Shown here: piece by piece, positions 1-13,600 of the stretch
Numbering within the stretch: position 1 is the first letter of the stretch
How the letters are laid out: the number at the start of each line of letters is the position of its first letter
Assembly: GCA_963682175.1 (NCBI GenBank)
Contig: OY821771.1
Span: 42,552,201 to 42,616,200, forward strand
Length of the DNA stretch: 64,000 nucleotides
Source of the DNA: Triglochin maritima
Taxonomy: Eukaryota > Streptophyta > Magnoliopsida > Alismatales > Juncaginaceae
Direction: 5' to 3'
Position numbers and translations under genes: made by a program
The notes under the pieces: model-generated
Told to the model about the DNA's origin: nothing
Databases searched by the model: none
What the model saw: the letters and a program-made list of their open reading frames with translations, nothing else

Positions 1-1041
1 TGGTTATTTTTAAATTATGGCGTTCGTTTGCCATGGGCTGCAAAAGAAATGTATTTATATGTGGCAGTGTGCTGTTTGCTGTTTTTGTATTTATTTATTT
101 ATTTGCTGCAAAGCATACTTTTCCATGTTTTTTTGTATTTGCAATGTTCATATCTCTTTGGCCAATTTTTTGTGCCCTTTGTGCTGATTTTGTTGCGCTA
201 CTTGATCCATAAGCTAAATATTGGTTGAAAAATTCAGCCAGTTAGCGTCAGGTCCATCTACTTATTATTAAAGTTAGACAGTGTCCTAGTTTCTTCTGTT
301 AAGGTTTCATATTCCTCTATCCACATTTAATTTTTTTCCCTGTTATCTTTGACATTAGAAACTACCTAATGTAAGCCATTACATGTTTCTACTTAAGAAT
401 GGACCTAGTCACTTGTTCAAGTGGATTATCCTGGATCTTTATATTATGTTTTGATTGTGAACATGTTCATTTTGATGATTGGCACATCATAGGTATATAT
501 TATTACACTAGTGATGTTTGATGGTGATTTGTCATCCATGTGATACTAATTACCACGGGTTTTCTTTCCCTTCTCTTCTGCTTTCATTTCTTTCTTTTTT
601 TCTCTTTTCAAATAATCACCATAGGAAGTTGTCTTTGTCATGTCAATTGAGTTTTGTATGCTAAAGTTCTCCTTTTATTTTTCATATTTGATTTTGTTTA
701 ACTGAAAGATTATAATCTATTACAAGTTTGCATTTTACATACTGCTTGATTCACCAGTATGCTTTCTAAGGATCTTCTGATGTTTACTGTTCGTAGAGGA
801 TAAATTTTGGTTTCGAAAGCTTACACGCTACAGTGGAAGTATGTCATACAAGTGTCATTTGTAGAAACTTGACTGAACAAAATGGCTGCATGTGTGAATG
901 GCGGTCATTAGGTGGGCAACAGTTATGCATAGGCTTGTTCATTGATTTACTATGAGCTATATGTAAAACTAATTTTTGAATCTTTCTTGTGTTTGCTGTG
1001 TGTTGGTGAATGGCTTGCTGTCTTATATATTTTGCTTTCAG
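1..1041 (+). other. Probable intron of the WD40 gene (no exon recognised)
   Basis: This AT-rich stretch holds no reading frame that I can link to the WD40 protein or to any other family. It precedes an acceptor site (TTGCTTTCAG ending at 1041, or the CAG ending at 1081), so it is most simply read as an intron. The 5' exons of the gene would then lie to the left of the window. A short exon could be hidden here; transcript data would settle it. Confidence 0.5.
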
Positions 1042-2431
1042 CTTGGAAATAATAGATTTCACTTATTTCACCAATTGGCAGTTGAGGAACCTTGTATGGG
1101 CTACATCAAAGCATGACGTCTATCTGATGCAGAACTATTCAGTGTTGCACTGGTCATCCTTGCTTCGGAGGAGCAAAGAAGTTCTCAATGTTGCTGGTCA
1201 TATTTCACCTGTCACGGTATTGTCTCATTATTTTGTTGTGTTCCAAACTTGAAAGTAGCAATGCCTTGGTACTCCAGTTTCATTGTTTTGATTTACAGAA
1301 ACGTTGTGGATCCCAGCATCATCACTCTGTTTCAAGGGTTCAAGTCAGCACTATGTCTGTTAAAGACAATTTAATGGTTGCTGGTGGTTTCCAGGGGGAG
1401 GTTATCTGTAAGGTACTTCCTATTTATCCTCAGCTAAAATCTGATTCCAATTTTTCCCAATATTATTATTTTGTTCTTCTTATACTAGATTTTGAACCAC
1501 CCTGGGATATCATTTTGTTCTAAAGTCACCGACGATGAAAATGCCATCACGAATGCGGTGGATATCTGTAGGAGCCCTAGGTAAGAAGCTAATTTTGCCT
1601 GACAAAATGTCTCCAAGTCTTGTATGTTCTGGGCTTCCAAATGAATTGTTGTTCTCTTTGGTTTAAAGTGGGGAGATCAGGTTGGTGGCTGCTAACAATG
1701 ACTGTCAAGTGAGGGTCTTTGACATTCCGAACTTTGCCTTGCTCAGCCAGTTTTCTTTTCCTTGGTCTGTCAATGTAAGCATTACTGAAGCATCTTTGTA
1801 ATTCTGTAGCGTATTTTCCACATCTGAACTTTCAGCAATCTTGTGTTACAGAATATATCTGGTAGCCCAGATGGTAAACTTCTTGCTGTGCTTGGTGACA
1901 GCACAGACTGCTTGTTGGCTGATGCTCAATCTGGAAGAGTAAGGATTCACTTGCGACACTATAACAATGCCAAATAAAATGCTTCTGCCCAATTCTTATC
2001 TTTCATCGATATCGCAGACTGTAGCAAGTCTGAAAGGCCACTTGGACTATTCATTTTCCTCGGATTGGCATCCTGATGGTCGGATACTTGCCACTGGGAA
2101 CCAAGACAAATCATGCAGGTTGTGGGACGTGAGAAATCTGTCAAGATCCTTTGCCGTTCTCAAGGGAAGAATGGCAGCCATACGAGCAATCAAATTCACA
2201 TCAGATGGGAAGTTCATGGCGATGGCTGAGCCAGCCGACTTCGTCCACATATTTGACACTGAAGCGGATTACAGCAAGGCTCAGGAAATTGATCTGTTTG
2301 GGGAGATCGCTGGAATTTCGTTTAGCCCAGACGCTGATGCTTTTTACGTAGGAATTGCAGACCGAACATATGGTAGTCTTCTGGAGTTCAAAAAGAAGCG
2401 TCAGTATCAGTACCTGGACTGCCTCCTGTAG
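1042..2431 (+). CDS. WD40-repeat (transducin-like) protein, 3' part, six exons visible
   Basis: Six exons join with GT-AG introns and fully consistent phases: 1042 or 1082 to 1216, 1299-1412, 1489-1580, 1669-1774, 1852-1938 and 2018-2431 (stop TAG). They encode about 315 C-terminal residues. The last exon contains a clear WD repeat (GHLDYSFSSDWHPDG, then CRLWDVRN) followed by the conserved tail FGEIAGISFSPD, DRTYGSLLEF and a C-terminal YLDCLL. This matches a conserved plant/fungal family of uncharacterised WD40 proteins (transducin/WD40 superfamily, cytoplasmic WD-repeat protein type). The propeller is presumably a protein-interaction platform; no specific partner is known to me. The coding exons show no frameshift or stop, so the gene looks functional. 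The first visible exon has two candidate acceptors (1041 and 1081); the second gives a clean LRNLVWATSKHD start. The N-terminus is outside the window. Confidence 0.88.
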
Positions 2432-2800
2432 TGGTGAAAACCACCTGAGGTTAGGAGCCAATTCAAAAGTTCAGTGATTGCAGGGTTTTCTTTGTTTTTT
2501 TAAAGATGGAAGTTTTCTCTGTGGCTCTTTGATGGAAGTGTGATATTTTTGTTGTTTCCTGTGTTTAAAGTTTCTTTCGTTTGTAGAAAATAGTATGTAT
2601 CTACCGAAGGTCGTTCACCTTGATGTGCTATGGTTATTTCATCTTATCCAAGCTTCATTTTTTAACCCCATATGAATTTTAGTTAAGGTTATTTCCCAAC
2701 CCGTATTTGATCGATCCTCCAGTACTTCTATCTTATTTTCATATATTAAGATTCAAGTATCCAGGTATGTAGCTGTAAGAATGTACCCCTCTTAATAAAA
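2432..2800 (+). other. 3' UTR / downstream region of the WD40 gene
   Basis: T-rich sequence follows the TAG stop of the WD40 gene, with an AATAAA-like hexamer near 2793. No other coding signal is seen. The exact poly(A) site cannot be read from the sequence. Confidence 0.45.
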
Positions 2801-5284
2801 AGAAGGCCGAGATGATGAGCATTATCGTTGGTTCTTAATGATTTATTGAAGAAGATGGGCTCAGGGATTGAGGGTTAAGAAAGAAAATGATCATGAAGAT
2901 ACTTCAAATATGAAGTGTTGAAATAAACTTCAATCCGTCAATTGCGTGATGAACGTCGTGCATGCAAGTATGAATATGAACGTGTAGAAATGATTATAGA
3001 CGTTATAAGTGACAGTATGAAGATCATGAAGATACTTCGTGATGGATGTCTATATATTGGATTAAGTTTACGTTCATTTCAACGTCACATCATACATTTA
3101 TACTACGATACAATAATATGCATCATATGTCAACTTCCGACGGATTTTTTTTTACGCCGTAAAGTGATATATATGTATCGAACAAGTGGCGGGACACTGA
3201 AAACCCACATGCCAAGGTCCAATTACATTTTCTTGAAAATGGCCTAAATACATTTTTACTTGCATTCTTTATTTGTTTTATACAGTGAACCCAAATATAA
3301 TATTTGTACATACACCTATCTCAAATTCGAAGCCCGTCTTTAGTATATCTAAGCCTAACTTGAAATTGATTGGGGTCATAAGATCCCTAAGTAATGGCGG
3401 TTGGCTAGGGATGACAACAAATCGGTTCCGATTTGGATACTGGGAGAATCGAAATCAGATTCATATTTTAATTGGTTATTCAGAATCGAACTGGATTTGT
3501 GTCGGTTCGTGCTTAGAATCGGATTCGGTGGGATCATGGGTACCAAAAATCAGATATGGTACAAAATCTGTAAATTTTTCATATTTTACATGTGCAAAAT
3601 ATTTTTTTTTCATTCCTTATGACAATTTTTTAGTTTTTTAAAAAAAAATACCCCGGTTCGGGATCCGATTCTTAAATTAGGTAATTAGATCCGACCTATA
3701 TCATTTTTATCCCAATTTGATTCCAATTTAGTACCACCATATTCGATTCGATTCTATTCGACCATTCCAATACCCATCGCCACTCCTACATGGACGTAAC
3801 TCACCGCTAACTACATTTGTTAATTACGAGGCCTTGTGTGGGTTACTTACCAGAGTTCTTCTTCTTGCTGGAGTCTTGACTGGGCCGTTATCACTTGGAC
3901 CCGACTTGGACAGTGGTCGCAGACCCTTTTCTTCAGCTTTTTTCTCCACTACATCCCGAAATGGTGTACCCATTTTCACTTTGGAAAGGAATCACTTGCA
4001 AGATGAAAATCATGTACAACGCCACTGCTTCTGACGAAGGGCATTAATGTCGAATATATCCATATCTACCTGCAAACTTGGCAGGTAGTGGCGTGACAAT
4101 AACCAGCATGGCCCACAGCCCAGACGTAAATATTAATTGCTCCGCCTACAACATGATAAAATCACCTTAAAAACTTTTACTGTCAAATTAATTAGATAAT
4201 TCAGAAATGAAACTCATCGGAAATCAGTGTTTCAACACTTCTAGTTGGCACTAGGAAGCAATTAATCAACTTCAAGTTGCGTACTCCAAGCAAGATCTTT
4301 CATATAAAAAACCGTGTAACAACCCAGATTACGTTAAAGTTATGTTTTCAGAATTGAATCTGTCTTCGAATCGATAAATCTTTAGTTTTGGTTCAATGTG
4401 GTTGAATCACGGTCCAATCGTCGACGACGTCATGTTTTTTAGACCTGAAGTTGGATCAGACCCAATAAATATTAACGGTCAGATCTGTTTGAACCAATTT
4501 CTGTAAATATTAACTAGATGTTTGAATCGTCCATCGGTTTAGCTGAACTGACCGCTGGACCATCGGTTCCTAGTTCAACTGGGTCGAACCGTCATGTTCG
4601 GTTTTTAAAGTAAGTGGGATATTCATTACAACAACAAACAAATCTCCACATTAATGCTTGTTGCAACGGATCAGTGGTGCTTTTTGGACAGGACCATGTC
4701 TCCTCTAACCATAGAAAGAATTTACAACTTTTTGGATTGAAGACTTGTCCTTAACTACTTAATTTGAACTTGATGTTGGGGTTTGTAACACTCCTACTAT
4801 ATGATTAACTATTTTGTTCCGTTGACTTTTGTATCATTACTGTGACCCCAAGAATATTTTTAATATATATACTAAACCACTTTAAAAAACAACAAAAAAT
4901 AAATATCCACTAAAAGAAAGGAGTGCAGTGTGAATACAGCCTTGCCAAAGTTGTAAATCGTCAAAACGAAACAAACTCCATCTTTTAAAGTTTCTTTCAT
5001 TTTATTACAAAACCAACAATATTGTTTCCATTGCTTGCAAGGGAGAAACTTAGAATCCCAACCTTTACGACTAATCCAGGAAGCTGCCAAAGTGTAACGC
5101 ATCATGCACATAATGCATCCATCCCAAGCATGGGATCCCACAACCACCACATTGTTGCATGTGATGTGAAGTCTGACAGAGTTACAGATAGATCTAAAGA
5201 AAAGAGAAGGAAACCACGTTTTGAAGCATTTTGCTTGTTTTGTTTAATACATAAGATTCTTTAACTGTTGATGTAGAAGGATAC
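2801..5284. other. Intergenic region, no gene recognised; diffuse repeats
   Basis: No conserved protein was recognised in six frames. Around 3400-3780 the DNA is rich in GGTTCGG / CCGATTTGG-like words and their complements. Around 4330-4620 it has many CGGTT / GAACCG words (for example CATCGGTT, GGGTCGAACC). Both patterns resemble dispersed, decayed plant repeats, but I could not define ends or a target-site duplication for either. Confidence 0.4.
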
Positions 5285-5640
5285 AACAGCATCCGAACCG
5301 GTGCTTTTTTTTCGGACGTCCGAAACATCCTCTCTCAACGGGAGGGCGTTCCCGGGTGGAACCACCTGGAAAACTGACAGGCCACGTGCCCCCCACCCCG
5401 GATTTGTTGATTTTTTAGGTTAAAAGAAAAATGTATTGGTATATATTTAGGTTAATGTATTGATTAGTTAAATTGTAATTTAATTAATTAGGTTTTGTAA
5501 TTTAATTTTTGTTAATGTATTGATGTTGTTTGAAATTTATAATAATTGTACAATTATTTTAGTAATTAAAATAACATATACAAAATTGAAAAAATCATAT
5601 ACAACGGAAATACAAAATACAATACAAATACAAACACTTA

Positions 5641-5838
5641 AGAAGTCCAAGATTCGATGTCATCGACTTGTGTTTCGTGTAATCACACGCGTACTGTAGG
5701 TCCTCGATGCTTGAGAAGTCCAAGATTTGATGTCATCGTCTTGTGTTTCGTGTAGTCACGCGCGTACTGTAGGTCCTCGATGCTTGAGAATTCCAAGATT
5801 CGATGTCATCACCTTGTGTTTCGTGTAGTCACGCGCGA
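5641..5838. repeat. 73-bp tandem repeat, about 2.7 copies
   Basis: Copies start at 5641, 5714 and 5787, giving a period of exactly 73 bp. The unit begins AGAAGTCCAAGATTCGATG and contains TTGTGTTTCGTGTAGTCACG. Copies differ by a few substitutions. The array lies just upstream of the transposase ATG at 5918, in the 5' arm of the PIF/Harbinger remnant. Confidence 0.85.
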
Positions 5839-5917
5839 AGTAACCGTTATTTCTCACATCTATAAATATAGTCCTCATGCTTGGTTCTACCAAATCTCAC
5901 TCATTCATCTACTAACG

Positions 5918-6796
5918 ATGTCTTCATCGGATAAGTCTTCCAGTTCAAAGTCTTCATCATCTTCAACATCCGATGACGAAGCTTACGAGCAAGTGTTGAA
6001 CTGCTTAACGGAGTATGTCTCCGAAATAGTGGATCGACAAACTCCAAGTCCTAAGAGGCGTAGACGACAACTTCGAACCCGGATTGACAACCTAATGCAA
6101 GTGATTTAGCACGACTACTTCACGTTGGTGAGCAACGTGAGTTCCCAGGCATGATGGGAAGTATCGATTGTATGCACTGGGTGTGGAAAAATAATTCGGT
6201 GCATTGAGGGGCCAATATCAAGGGCGTAGTGATAATGTCACTCTTGTCCTTGAGGCAGTGGTGTCAGCTAACTTGTGGATATGACGCTCTTTTTTTGGCA
6301 CCAGGTTCATGCAATGACTTAAATGTCCTGCAACGATCTTCGGTTTTTGACGACGTAATGGAAGGACGAGCTCCACCTATGACTTTTGAGGTAAACAGTT
6401 CTCGATATGATATGGATTACTATCTTACGGATGATATTTATCCAAAATATGCGACATTCATTCCGTCCATCGTTCACCCACAAACATCGAATGACAGCTT
6501 ATTTCCTGAACAACAAGAAGCGGCACGCAAAGATGTAGAACGTGTATTTGGAGTCATCTCTTGCATAGAGTAAGGTTGTGCTTAACAAAATAATAACAGT
6601 TTGCATCGTAATGCATAATATGATAGTAGAGGATGAACGCGACACCTACGCTCATTTTGGAGATTGGAATGAATTTATTGAGGACCAACCTGACAATTCC
6701 TTGAACGACCCGATTCGGTATTCCACTGACCGTATAGTGGATATTAACAGGTACTTGACAAGGAGAGATCAATTGCGTAATCGCACTACATATTGA
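5918..6796 (+). pseudogene. PIF/Harbinger transposase remnant (DDE nuclease)
   Basis: An N-terminal piece begins MSSSDKSSSSK at 5918 and stops near 6108 after a basic RRRRQLRTRID motif. A second piece starts around 6139 with FPGMMGSIDCMHW, the first catalytic Asp region, and is broken by a stop near 6205. A third piece (from about 6229) carries PGSCNDLNVL with the second Asp and QEAARKDVERVFGV with the catalytic Glu region, then breaks again. The tail (6578-6796) keeps MHNMIVEDE. The order and motifs are those of plant Harbinger-type transposases (DDE superfamily endonuclease). The roughly 100-150 residues normally found between the N-terminal piece and the SIDCMHW motif are missing. With at least one stop, frameshifts and this deletion, the gene cannot make an active transposase. 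Confidence 0.85.
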
Positions 6797-9700
6797 ATCT
6801 TCAAGCCGATTTGATCGACAATATATGACAACGATTTGGAGGAAATACGTTTTAATGCATTTGAAGTTTAGTATTTAATGATGTATTTTTAGTTTTAGTT
6901 TTTAAATTTTCAATTAATGTACTATGTAACGTGGTTTCCTAAATTTTAATAATATTTTTCTATTTATATATTAAATGTTAATTCAAATCGAATTAATTAA
7001 TTAAATTGAGTAATTATAATAATGATTATTAATATATTTTGTTGATTGTTGTAAAAGTTTTAGAGAAGAATAAAAATAATGACGTGACAACAAATACTAT
7101 AGCGTGACTAAGTGGTTTGGATAATGATTAAGGAATTTGTAGGAGGTTGATTTGTGCTGACATGACGGAGAAAAAAGCTGACAGGAGGTGCCCAAGTGCT
7201 GCTAACGGTGGTCTAATATAAAAAAAGTTGTGTGATTATGTTGGAACTTGGAAGAGGGTGGGAATTGTTTCGTGGATTGGCGTTGATGATCAGAATAGTC
7301 CATGTCGATTGAAATTAATGATGTAACCATTGAAGTTTGAGTTGAAAATTGAAATAATTGAGCTCTCTATTCCATCATTTTCTCGGTATGGCGGGTGTTG
7401 TTGCAGCACAACGAGTAGATCATACTATACTATACTATACTAGACGAGTTTGTCCAAGCCTGATTGATTTGTCGTAGTGCTGGAATCTAGATAAGTTCCT
7501 TAATCCAGTGTTAGGGCACCTAGTTCATTTGTGGTACGATATTACAATAGTAAATTCAAGATTGATGTTCAACTAAAGCAAGGATGGTATGGTGAGAGCA
7601 ACATATGGATGGGCTTATCTACGAAAATATCATTTGTGACATGAATACTGATTTTATGAAATTCAAATGACTCGAATTTGAAATCACGTAAAATGACATA
7701 CAAATACATGTACAAGGAAATACTAATATCATACTGGGAATTCCAAGTCGCCTGAAAATGAAGTCCACGTTGAATAATATATGAACTTTTTATATCATAA
7801 TCATTTTTTTGTAATTTAAGTGTTTTCTAATCCAAGATACCATTCTTCTGTGCTTGATTCGAAGACGGAAATCCTTGTTTTCTTTTGGAATGCAAATAAA
7901 AGTATATGTTAATTAACTTTGAAAATCATCGTGACCTCGTCGAATTGAGATAACTATCTACAAATTGTATATTTAACTTTTAATAGCTACAAACGCAACC
8001 AATATTTTATTCTTTCATCCGTTCTTGAGAATCTTGGGATGCGTTTGAATGAAACTCCCAAATGTTAGATGATTATAGGAAGTCAACTCTTGAACTTTTA
8101 ACTCCAAAAGTTGTTTCTTCGTAGCAGAAGTTGGAGTTGTTTGAGTGACGAGAAGCTTAGTAGATTCTCACATGTCTTGTCCGACAAAATCTCCAAAATA
8201 CCCTTCAATCATAACACCACACTAATTAACATGATATTTTTTCTGTTATCAATGAGTGTCAATGAAAATAAAGGAAATTACAAACAAGATTGACAATTGG
8301 ATAGTTTGGCTATAAAGATGTATAAAAAGTTGATGCTTTACAAGTTATTAGTTATTACTAAAACTTGATGACAACAACTTGTGAATAATGAATAACAAAA
8401 TCAAATGTAATTTCCTCAGTTCAACATAGACATGATGATCTAAATTTTTTGGTCACTGAGAAGAACAATGTGGAAACTAGAGAAGCTCACTAATATTATC
8501 GGGATGTGCATGGGAAACTCATATTTTGGGGAGTCATTCGGCATTTGGATGACCTCCAATTACTGTATAGACTCCTGCAACGTGGAGGAACCGGAATCAC
8601 TGTCATCCAAACGCAGGCCAATGTCATATGTTATAACGTTCGTCTTATCAACAATAAAAAAGTTAACTAAATTTAAGGGTTAATTACAGTTTGTCCCCCT
8701 GAACTATGTCTTGGTATCACTTTGCCCCCTTAAGTTTCAAAGTTAACAGTTACCTCCCCTGAACTTTAATTTTGTAACACTTTGTCCCATTGAACTTCAA
8801 AAACTCATTATTTAACACACATTCGATGTTTTTTCCTAATTTTTGTTGTATCCTTAATACACTCCCAAATATATATTTACGTGAAAGTTTGGATTAAAAC
8901 GAAGGTCGAATATGGTTGGAATTTAGGTCGGATTGACACTCAATATAAAAAAAATATTATTTTTAAATCGTTGTGGTCTTGTAATGACAGCCAACCCAAC
9001 ATTGACACGTGGCGTGGGCCTTCCAGTCAACGGAGTCCCATACCCAAATCCACATCGTGATGGCGTGTCATAACATAGGCATAACATCACATGACATGAA
9101 ACCTTGACAACAAACCCAACCTTAACCACAGGTTGTGGTCACTCACTCACTCACTCTCAATCACCGCCGTACCATTTGGTTAACTTCTATGGCGGCTCCT
9201 ACACAGCCGAGCTCACCAAGCCCCTCCTGGTTTGGTTTGGTCCAAGTTTGGGCTCACATTCTTCTATCGAGACAGCGGGAACATGAGTATTGATCAGTAG
9301 GGTGGTGATTTATGTTTATAAGTCTAAACTCTATTAATCTTATAAAAAACAATTTATTATATATAATTTTTCCTTCGAATTGCATGATCATACAAAAGTC
9401 ATTGCAGAAGTGTATCTCACCTGCTATTTCTTTTTTCACAAATCAGTGCTACACCTACACTCTTACAACTCTTGTACCTTCCTCTCTTTTTTGTCTATAA
9501 TTTCCTACTATATGTAATATGTGATGTGAATTTTATAACACTGAAAATAAGATTAGAATCTTCAGATATGTTTCCAAATTTTATTTAGTTTTGTCTTACA
9601 AAAACATGCAAAAACTCTGTGAATCTTGATCCCTCCAGAGTCCACACACATCTAGCAAAAAAGTCAACAAGTCACGGACTTTAATGAACAGAACATGCAG

Positions 9701-10388
9701 AACACATGAAAGATACTTAGGTTTGTTTTTTTAAAACTTGACAATTAGAAACTATACATTGATATAACTAGATTATGCGCACATTTGGGGTATTTATTGA
9801 GGTAACTAGTTATGGAGCTGCATAATGTATCGGCCTCAAAAGTCAAAACATGATACTGAATAAATTAGAGAGAGAGAGAAAGTTGGCTTTTGGGCTTGCG
9901 TAGAACCCAAACTTTGTTCTATTTCCTTCCCATGCGCCGCAATCCACTACGAATCTACTCCTCCTCCTTCTCACACCACTGCTTTTTATTTATTAATTTG
10001 ATCAACATCGTCATCTAGCATCTTCCCTCCGGAAATTGACTGTTTTCCAAAAAGCTGTTGGTCTAAGATAAGTAAATATCTCACAATTATTGGATTAACA
10101 ATATGAGAAGATATGGAGTTCATTTAGAATTGTGGGCAGGTGAAGCAATTATTATGTAGTGCGGTGCAAATAAGATTGACCTATAGCGTTTTTATGTGGT
10201 GGTAATTGTTTTGACTTTTCCTTTTTTTTACGGTCTTTCCCTGTCGGAATTGGATCATGTAATATATAAGGTACATGCATCAAATGCACAACTTATATAT
10301 GAAGATAATGTTATTAATTCGTAAGAAAATAATGAGAGTGAAAGTGAAAATTTAGAGTTGCAAAAGAAGCATAGGCATGGGAATCAAG
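6797..10388. other. Intergenic region, no gene recognised
   Basis: AT-rich DNA with no recognisable protein. It contains a short ATACT microsatellite near 7420-7442 and a GA-rich run near 9868-9880. The part at about 8678-8800 is listed separately as a probable dispersed repeat. Small open frames here show no family signature. Confidence 0.4.
8678..8815. repeat. Dispersed repeat with internal CCCCCTGAACT units
   Basis: Three related blocks occur: TTTGTCCCCCTGAACTATG, then TTTGCCCCCTTAAGTTTC, then CCTCCCCTGAACTTTAA, followed by TTTGTCCCATTGAACTTC. Such 'AACTATG...CACTTTG' blocks are typical of short plant dispersed elements (MITE or MULE-derived ends). I see no clear partner end or duplication, so the class is open. 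Confidence 0.4.
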
Positions 10389-10398
10389 CTTTTTGTTG
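10389..10398 (+). repeat. Candidate target-site duplication, left side of MULE
   Basis: CTTTTTGTTG (10389-10398) occurs again at 18999-19008, on the two sides of the MULE genes. Mutator-like elements make duplications of about 9 bp (8-11). The sequence is T-rich, so chance similarity is possible but unlikely at exactly these places. Confidence 0.55.
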
Positions 10399-10687
10399 GG
10401 AAAATGTTTAGTGGACGCGCGCTGATGTGGCCAGTCCACTCAGCAGACGCTGCTTAGTTGGCGCGATGGGATATGAACAGTTTTTTGTTTTTTTATTCCT
10501 CTATTTTCGTACCTTCATCATTTCCACCATCCTTCTCTCCATCCCTCATTAATGCGACTCAAATCACTCTCTTCCTTCATCATTTTGGCGCTCGGCGCTC
10601 CTACACGGCACAGAAGACTTGTTATCAATCTCAAGATGCCTCTTCTTTTTCCTTCCCTTCTCTTCTGTGGTCATTCCTCTGTACCAA

Positions 10688-13600
10688 ATGGAAATCGTTC
10701 CCGTGCCTTCCCTAGTGGAGCAGCCATCAAACGTTCCCCATGAGGGGATGTTTTTCCCCTCTTTCGAAGAAGCCAAAGCATTTTACGTGGCCTATGCCGA
10801 TTATTGTGGTTTTGGCGTTAAGACAAGACAATCTCATTACGATCGTGGTGTTGTTATACGGGCCACGCTGACTTGCTCCAAGGAGGGCACCGCACCAACG
10901 GACCAAGGGCAAGGAAAATTGAAGCCTAGGTTATCCAGCAGAGTACAATGCACTGCTCGGATAAGGGTATCCGGAAACACAGCAAGGGGTTACAACGTTA
11001 ACTTTGTGGATCTTAACCATAACCATCCCTTGCTTGACCCGGAGCAAATGCGATTTCTCAGGCAAAAACGAACCGTCCCTGAGGCCGTCGTAGCACGGAT
11101 ATCGGTTAATGATGAAGCTGGGATATCGGCTGCTAAGACCATGCAATCTCTTGTGGTCGAGGCTGGAGGTTATGACAAATTGACTTTCAACGAAAGGGAT
11201 TTAAGGTTTGTGTTCTTTCCGTCTAACATAATTGAAGTTGAACATTTTGCGCCTGGTCTTACTGGTTCCTGTTTGCAGGAATGTTGTAAACCAAGTCAGA
11301 AATTTGAAGATGGGACCTGGTGATGCACAAGCTCTTCAGGACTATTTCATTAGGATGCAGAAGATTGATTCCATGTTTTTTTATGTAATAGATATGGATG
11401 ACGAAGGAAGACTACGCAACGTTTTTTGGGCTGACAGTCGTTCTAGAGCTGCATATTCATACTTTGGAGACGCAATATGTTTCGACACAACCTACATTAC
11501 CAACAAATACGACATGCCATTCGCCCCATTTGTAGGAGTCAATCACTATTTCGAATCAGTTTTGCTCGGTTGCGCTTTGCTGTCCTATGAGACTACTGAA
11601 AATTACATATGGTTGTTCCAAACCTGGTTGTCGTGCATGAACGGTAAGTTTTTTTCCTTCTTCCCTCTTCATATCTTCCTTTTTTTGTTTGTCTATTCGT
11701 AATAAAAAGTCTGTCTGTTCGGAATAAGAAGAGTGTATGTTCGGAATAAGAAGTCTGTCTGTTCGTATTAAGAAGTCTCTCTGTTCGGATTAAGTGTTGC
11801 GTTTGTTCGGAATAAGAAGTCGGATTGTTCGGATTAAGTGTTGTGTCTGTTCGGAATAAGAAGTTTGACTGTTCGGATTAAGTGTTGTGTCTGTTCGGAA
11901 TAAGTGGTCGGACTGTTCAGATTAAGTGTTGTGTCTGTTCGGATTAAGTGTTGTGTCTGTTCGGAATAAGCTGTGAGTCTGTTCGGAATAAGTTGTGAGT
12001 CTGTTCGGAATAAGTGGTGGGTCTGTTCGGAATAAGTGTTCGGTCTGTTCGGAATAAGTGGTGGTTCTGTTCGGATTAAGTTGTGAGTCTGTTCGGATTA
12101 AGTGTTCGTTCTGTTCGGATTAAGTGTTGTGTCTGTTCGGAATAAGTGGTCTGACTGTTCGGATTAAGTGTTGTGTCTGTTCGGAATAAGAAGTCTGACT
12201 GTTCGGAATAAGTAGTCTGTCTGTTCGGAATAAGAAGTCTGACTGTTCGGATTAAGTGTTGTGTCTGTTCGGAATAAGTGGCCTGACTGTTCGGATTAAG
12301 TGTTGTGTCTGTTCGGAATAAGAAGACTGTCTGTTTTGGATTAAGAAGTCTGTGTTCGGAATAATGTCTCACTCCTTTCTAATTGGGTCCCTTATGCAGA
12401 TATACCCCCCCAGCTATAATAACAGATCAATGTGGTGTCATTACTGCTGCTGTAAGGAATGTCTTCCCAGATTCAAGACACAGATTCTGTATATGGCACA
12501 TAATGAACAAAGCTCCCGTGAAGTTGCCGACGCAGTAACGGGATCACATATTATTTGATCTGAAATTGATTGTATATGATTCCAAAACCCCAGCAGAATT
12601 TGATCGTAATTGGCAGGGTTTCCTTCTTGATTTTGACCTGCAGAACCACAGCTGGCTCAAATCCATTTATGCAATCCGAGAGTCGTGGATCCCTGCATTT
12701 ATTGGTGATTTTTTTTTCGCGGGAATGACATCTACTCAGAGGAGCGAGAGTATGAACGCCTTCTTCGACAAGTATCTTACTTCGAAGACCACCCTTAAGC
12801 AGTTTGTTCAACAATACGAACTTGCGCTCCGCCACAAGTACGAGAAGGAAGCTCAATCAGAATTTGATTGTCTTCATAAAAAACCCCAGTTGGTTTCAAT
12901 TTATCCATTCGAGAGTCAGTTGAGCGAGTTGTATACCGTAGGGGTCTTCAAAAAAGTGCAGTTACAAATTGGGAAGATGATATACTGCGATATAACGGAG
13001 GAGTTCAATACGAATGAAACATTCCAGTACAAGGTATCTGAACGTGTTTTGGCTGGTGAGCAGCTACTGTCGAAACGTTTCCTAGTACAAAACACATCCA
13101 TGAATTTTACATGTGATTGCAGAATGTTTCAGCACGTTGGGCTTCTATGCTGCCACGTTTTTGTTGTACTTGCACGCTTGAATCCTAATGCATTGCTTCC
13201 AGACTCTTACATCCTTAATCGATGGCGGAAGGATATTCGAAGGAGCTATCGAGATAAGACGTACCCAGACGATGGTGTAATGGCGAAGGATGCGCTACGT
13301 CGTCACGACGACATCATGGGTCGTGCCGTTTGGATCGCACAGGAAGCCTTCATCTCCCACAAAAGGTATATTGAGGCCGTGCAGTGTATTGAAATGCTTA
13401 AGGCACGTATGCACACTACACAAAACTTGGTTCGACCTGATGAACCTGAGTCTTCGGGTACATCGGTCCTTAATCCGGAAAAGGTCAGACGTATAGGAAG
13501 ACCGCCGACTAGACGTCGAGTGTCTTTAGCTGAGAAGATAATTAAAAAGAGCCATAAAAAACACGCCCAACAAGAGAAGGGAAAGTGGAAGATGAAGGTT

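Larger units (their letters stand above)
5285..7220 (+). mobile_element. Decayed PIF/Harbinger DNA transposon (approximate limits)
   Basis: The region holds a broken PIF/Harbinger transposase (5918-6796) flanked by AT-rich non-coding arms. The outer parts contain words such as CTGACAGG near 5377 and GCTGACAGGAGGTGCCC near 7180, in a layout seen in Harbinger-type elements. I could not find convincing terminal inverted repeats or a TAA/TTA duplication, so the limits are estimates. The element is non-autonomous: its transposase has stops, frameshifts and an internal deletion. Confidence 0.6.

Noticed and set aside
5285..5330. Terminal inverted repeat of the Harbinger element
   Set aside because: I compared 5260-5400 with the complement of 7140-7225. 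Only short words agree, and no TAA/TTA duplication fits, so no repeat is claimed.
12076..12372. Open frame encoding NPNRQTTYSEQ-like repeats, and similar frames at 17001-17437
   Set aside because: The 22-bp monomer lacks stops in some frames and shifts frame at each copy, which makes a 22-residue peptide period automatically. These lie in introns.
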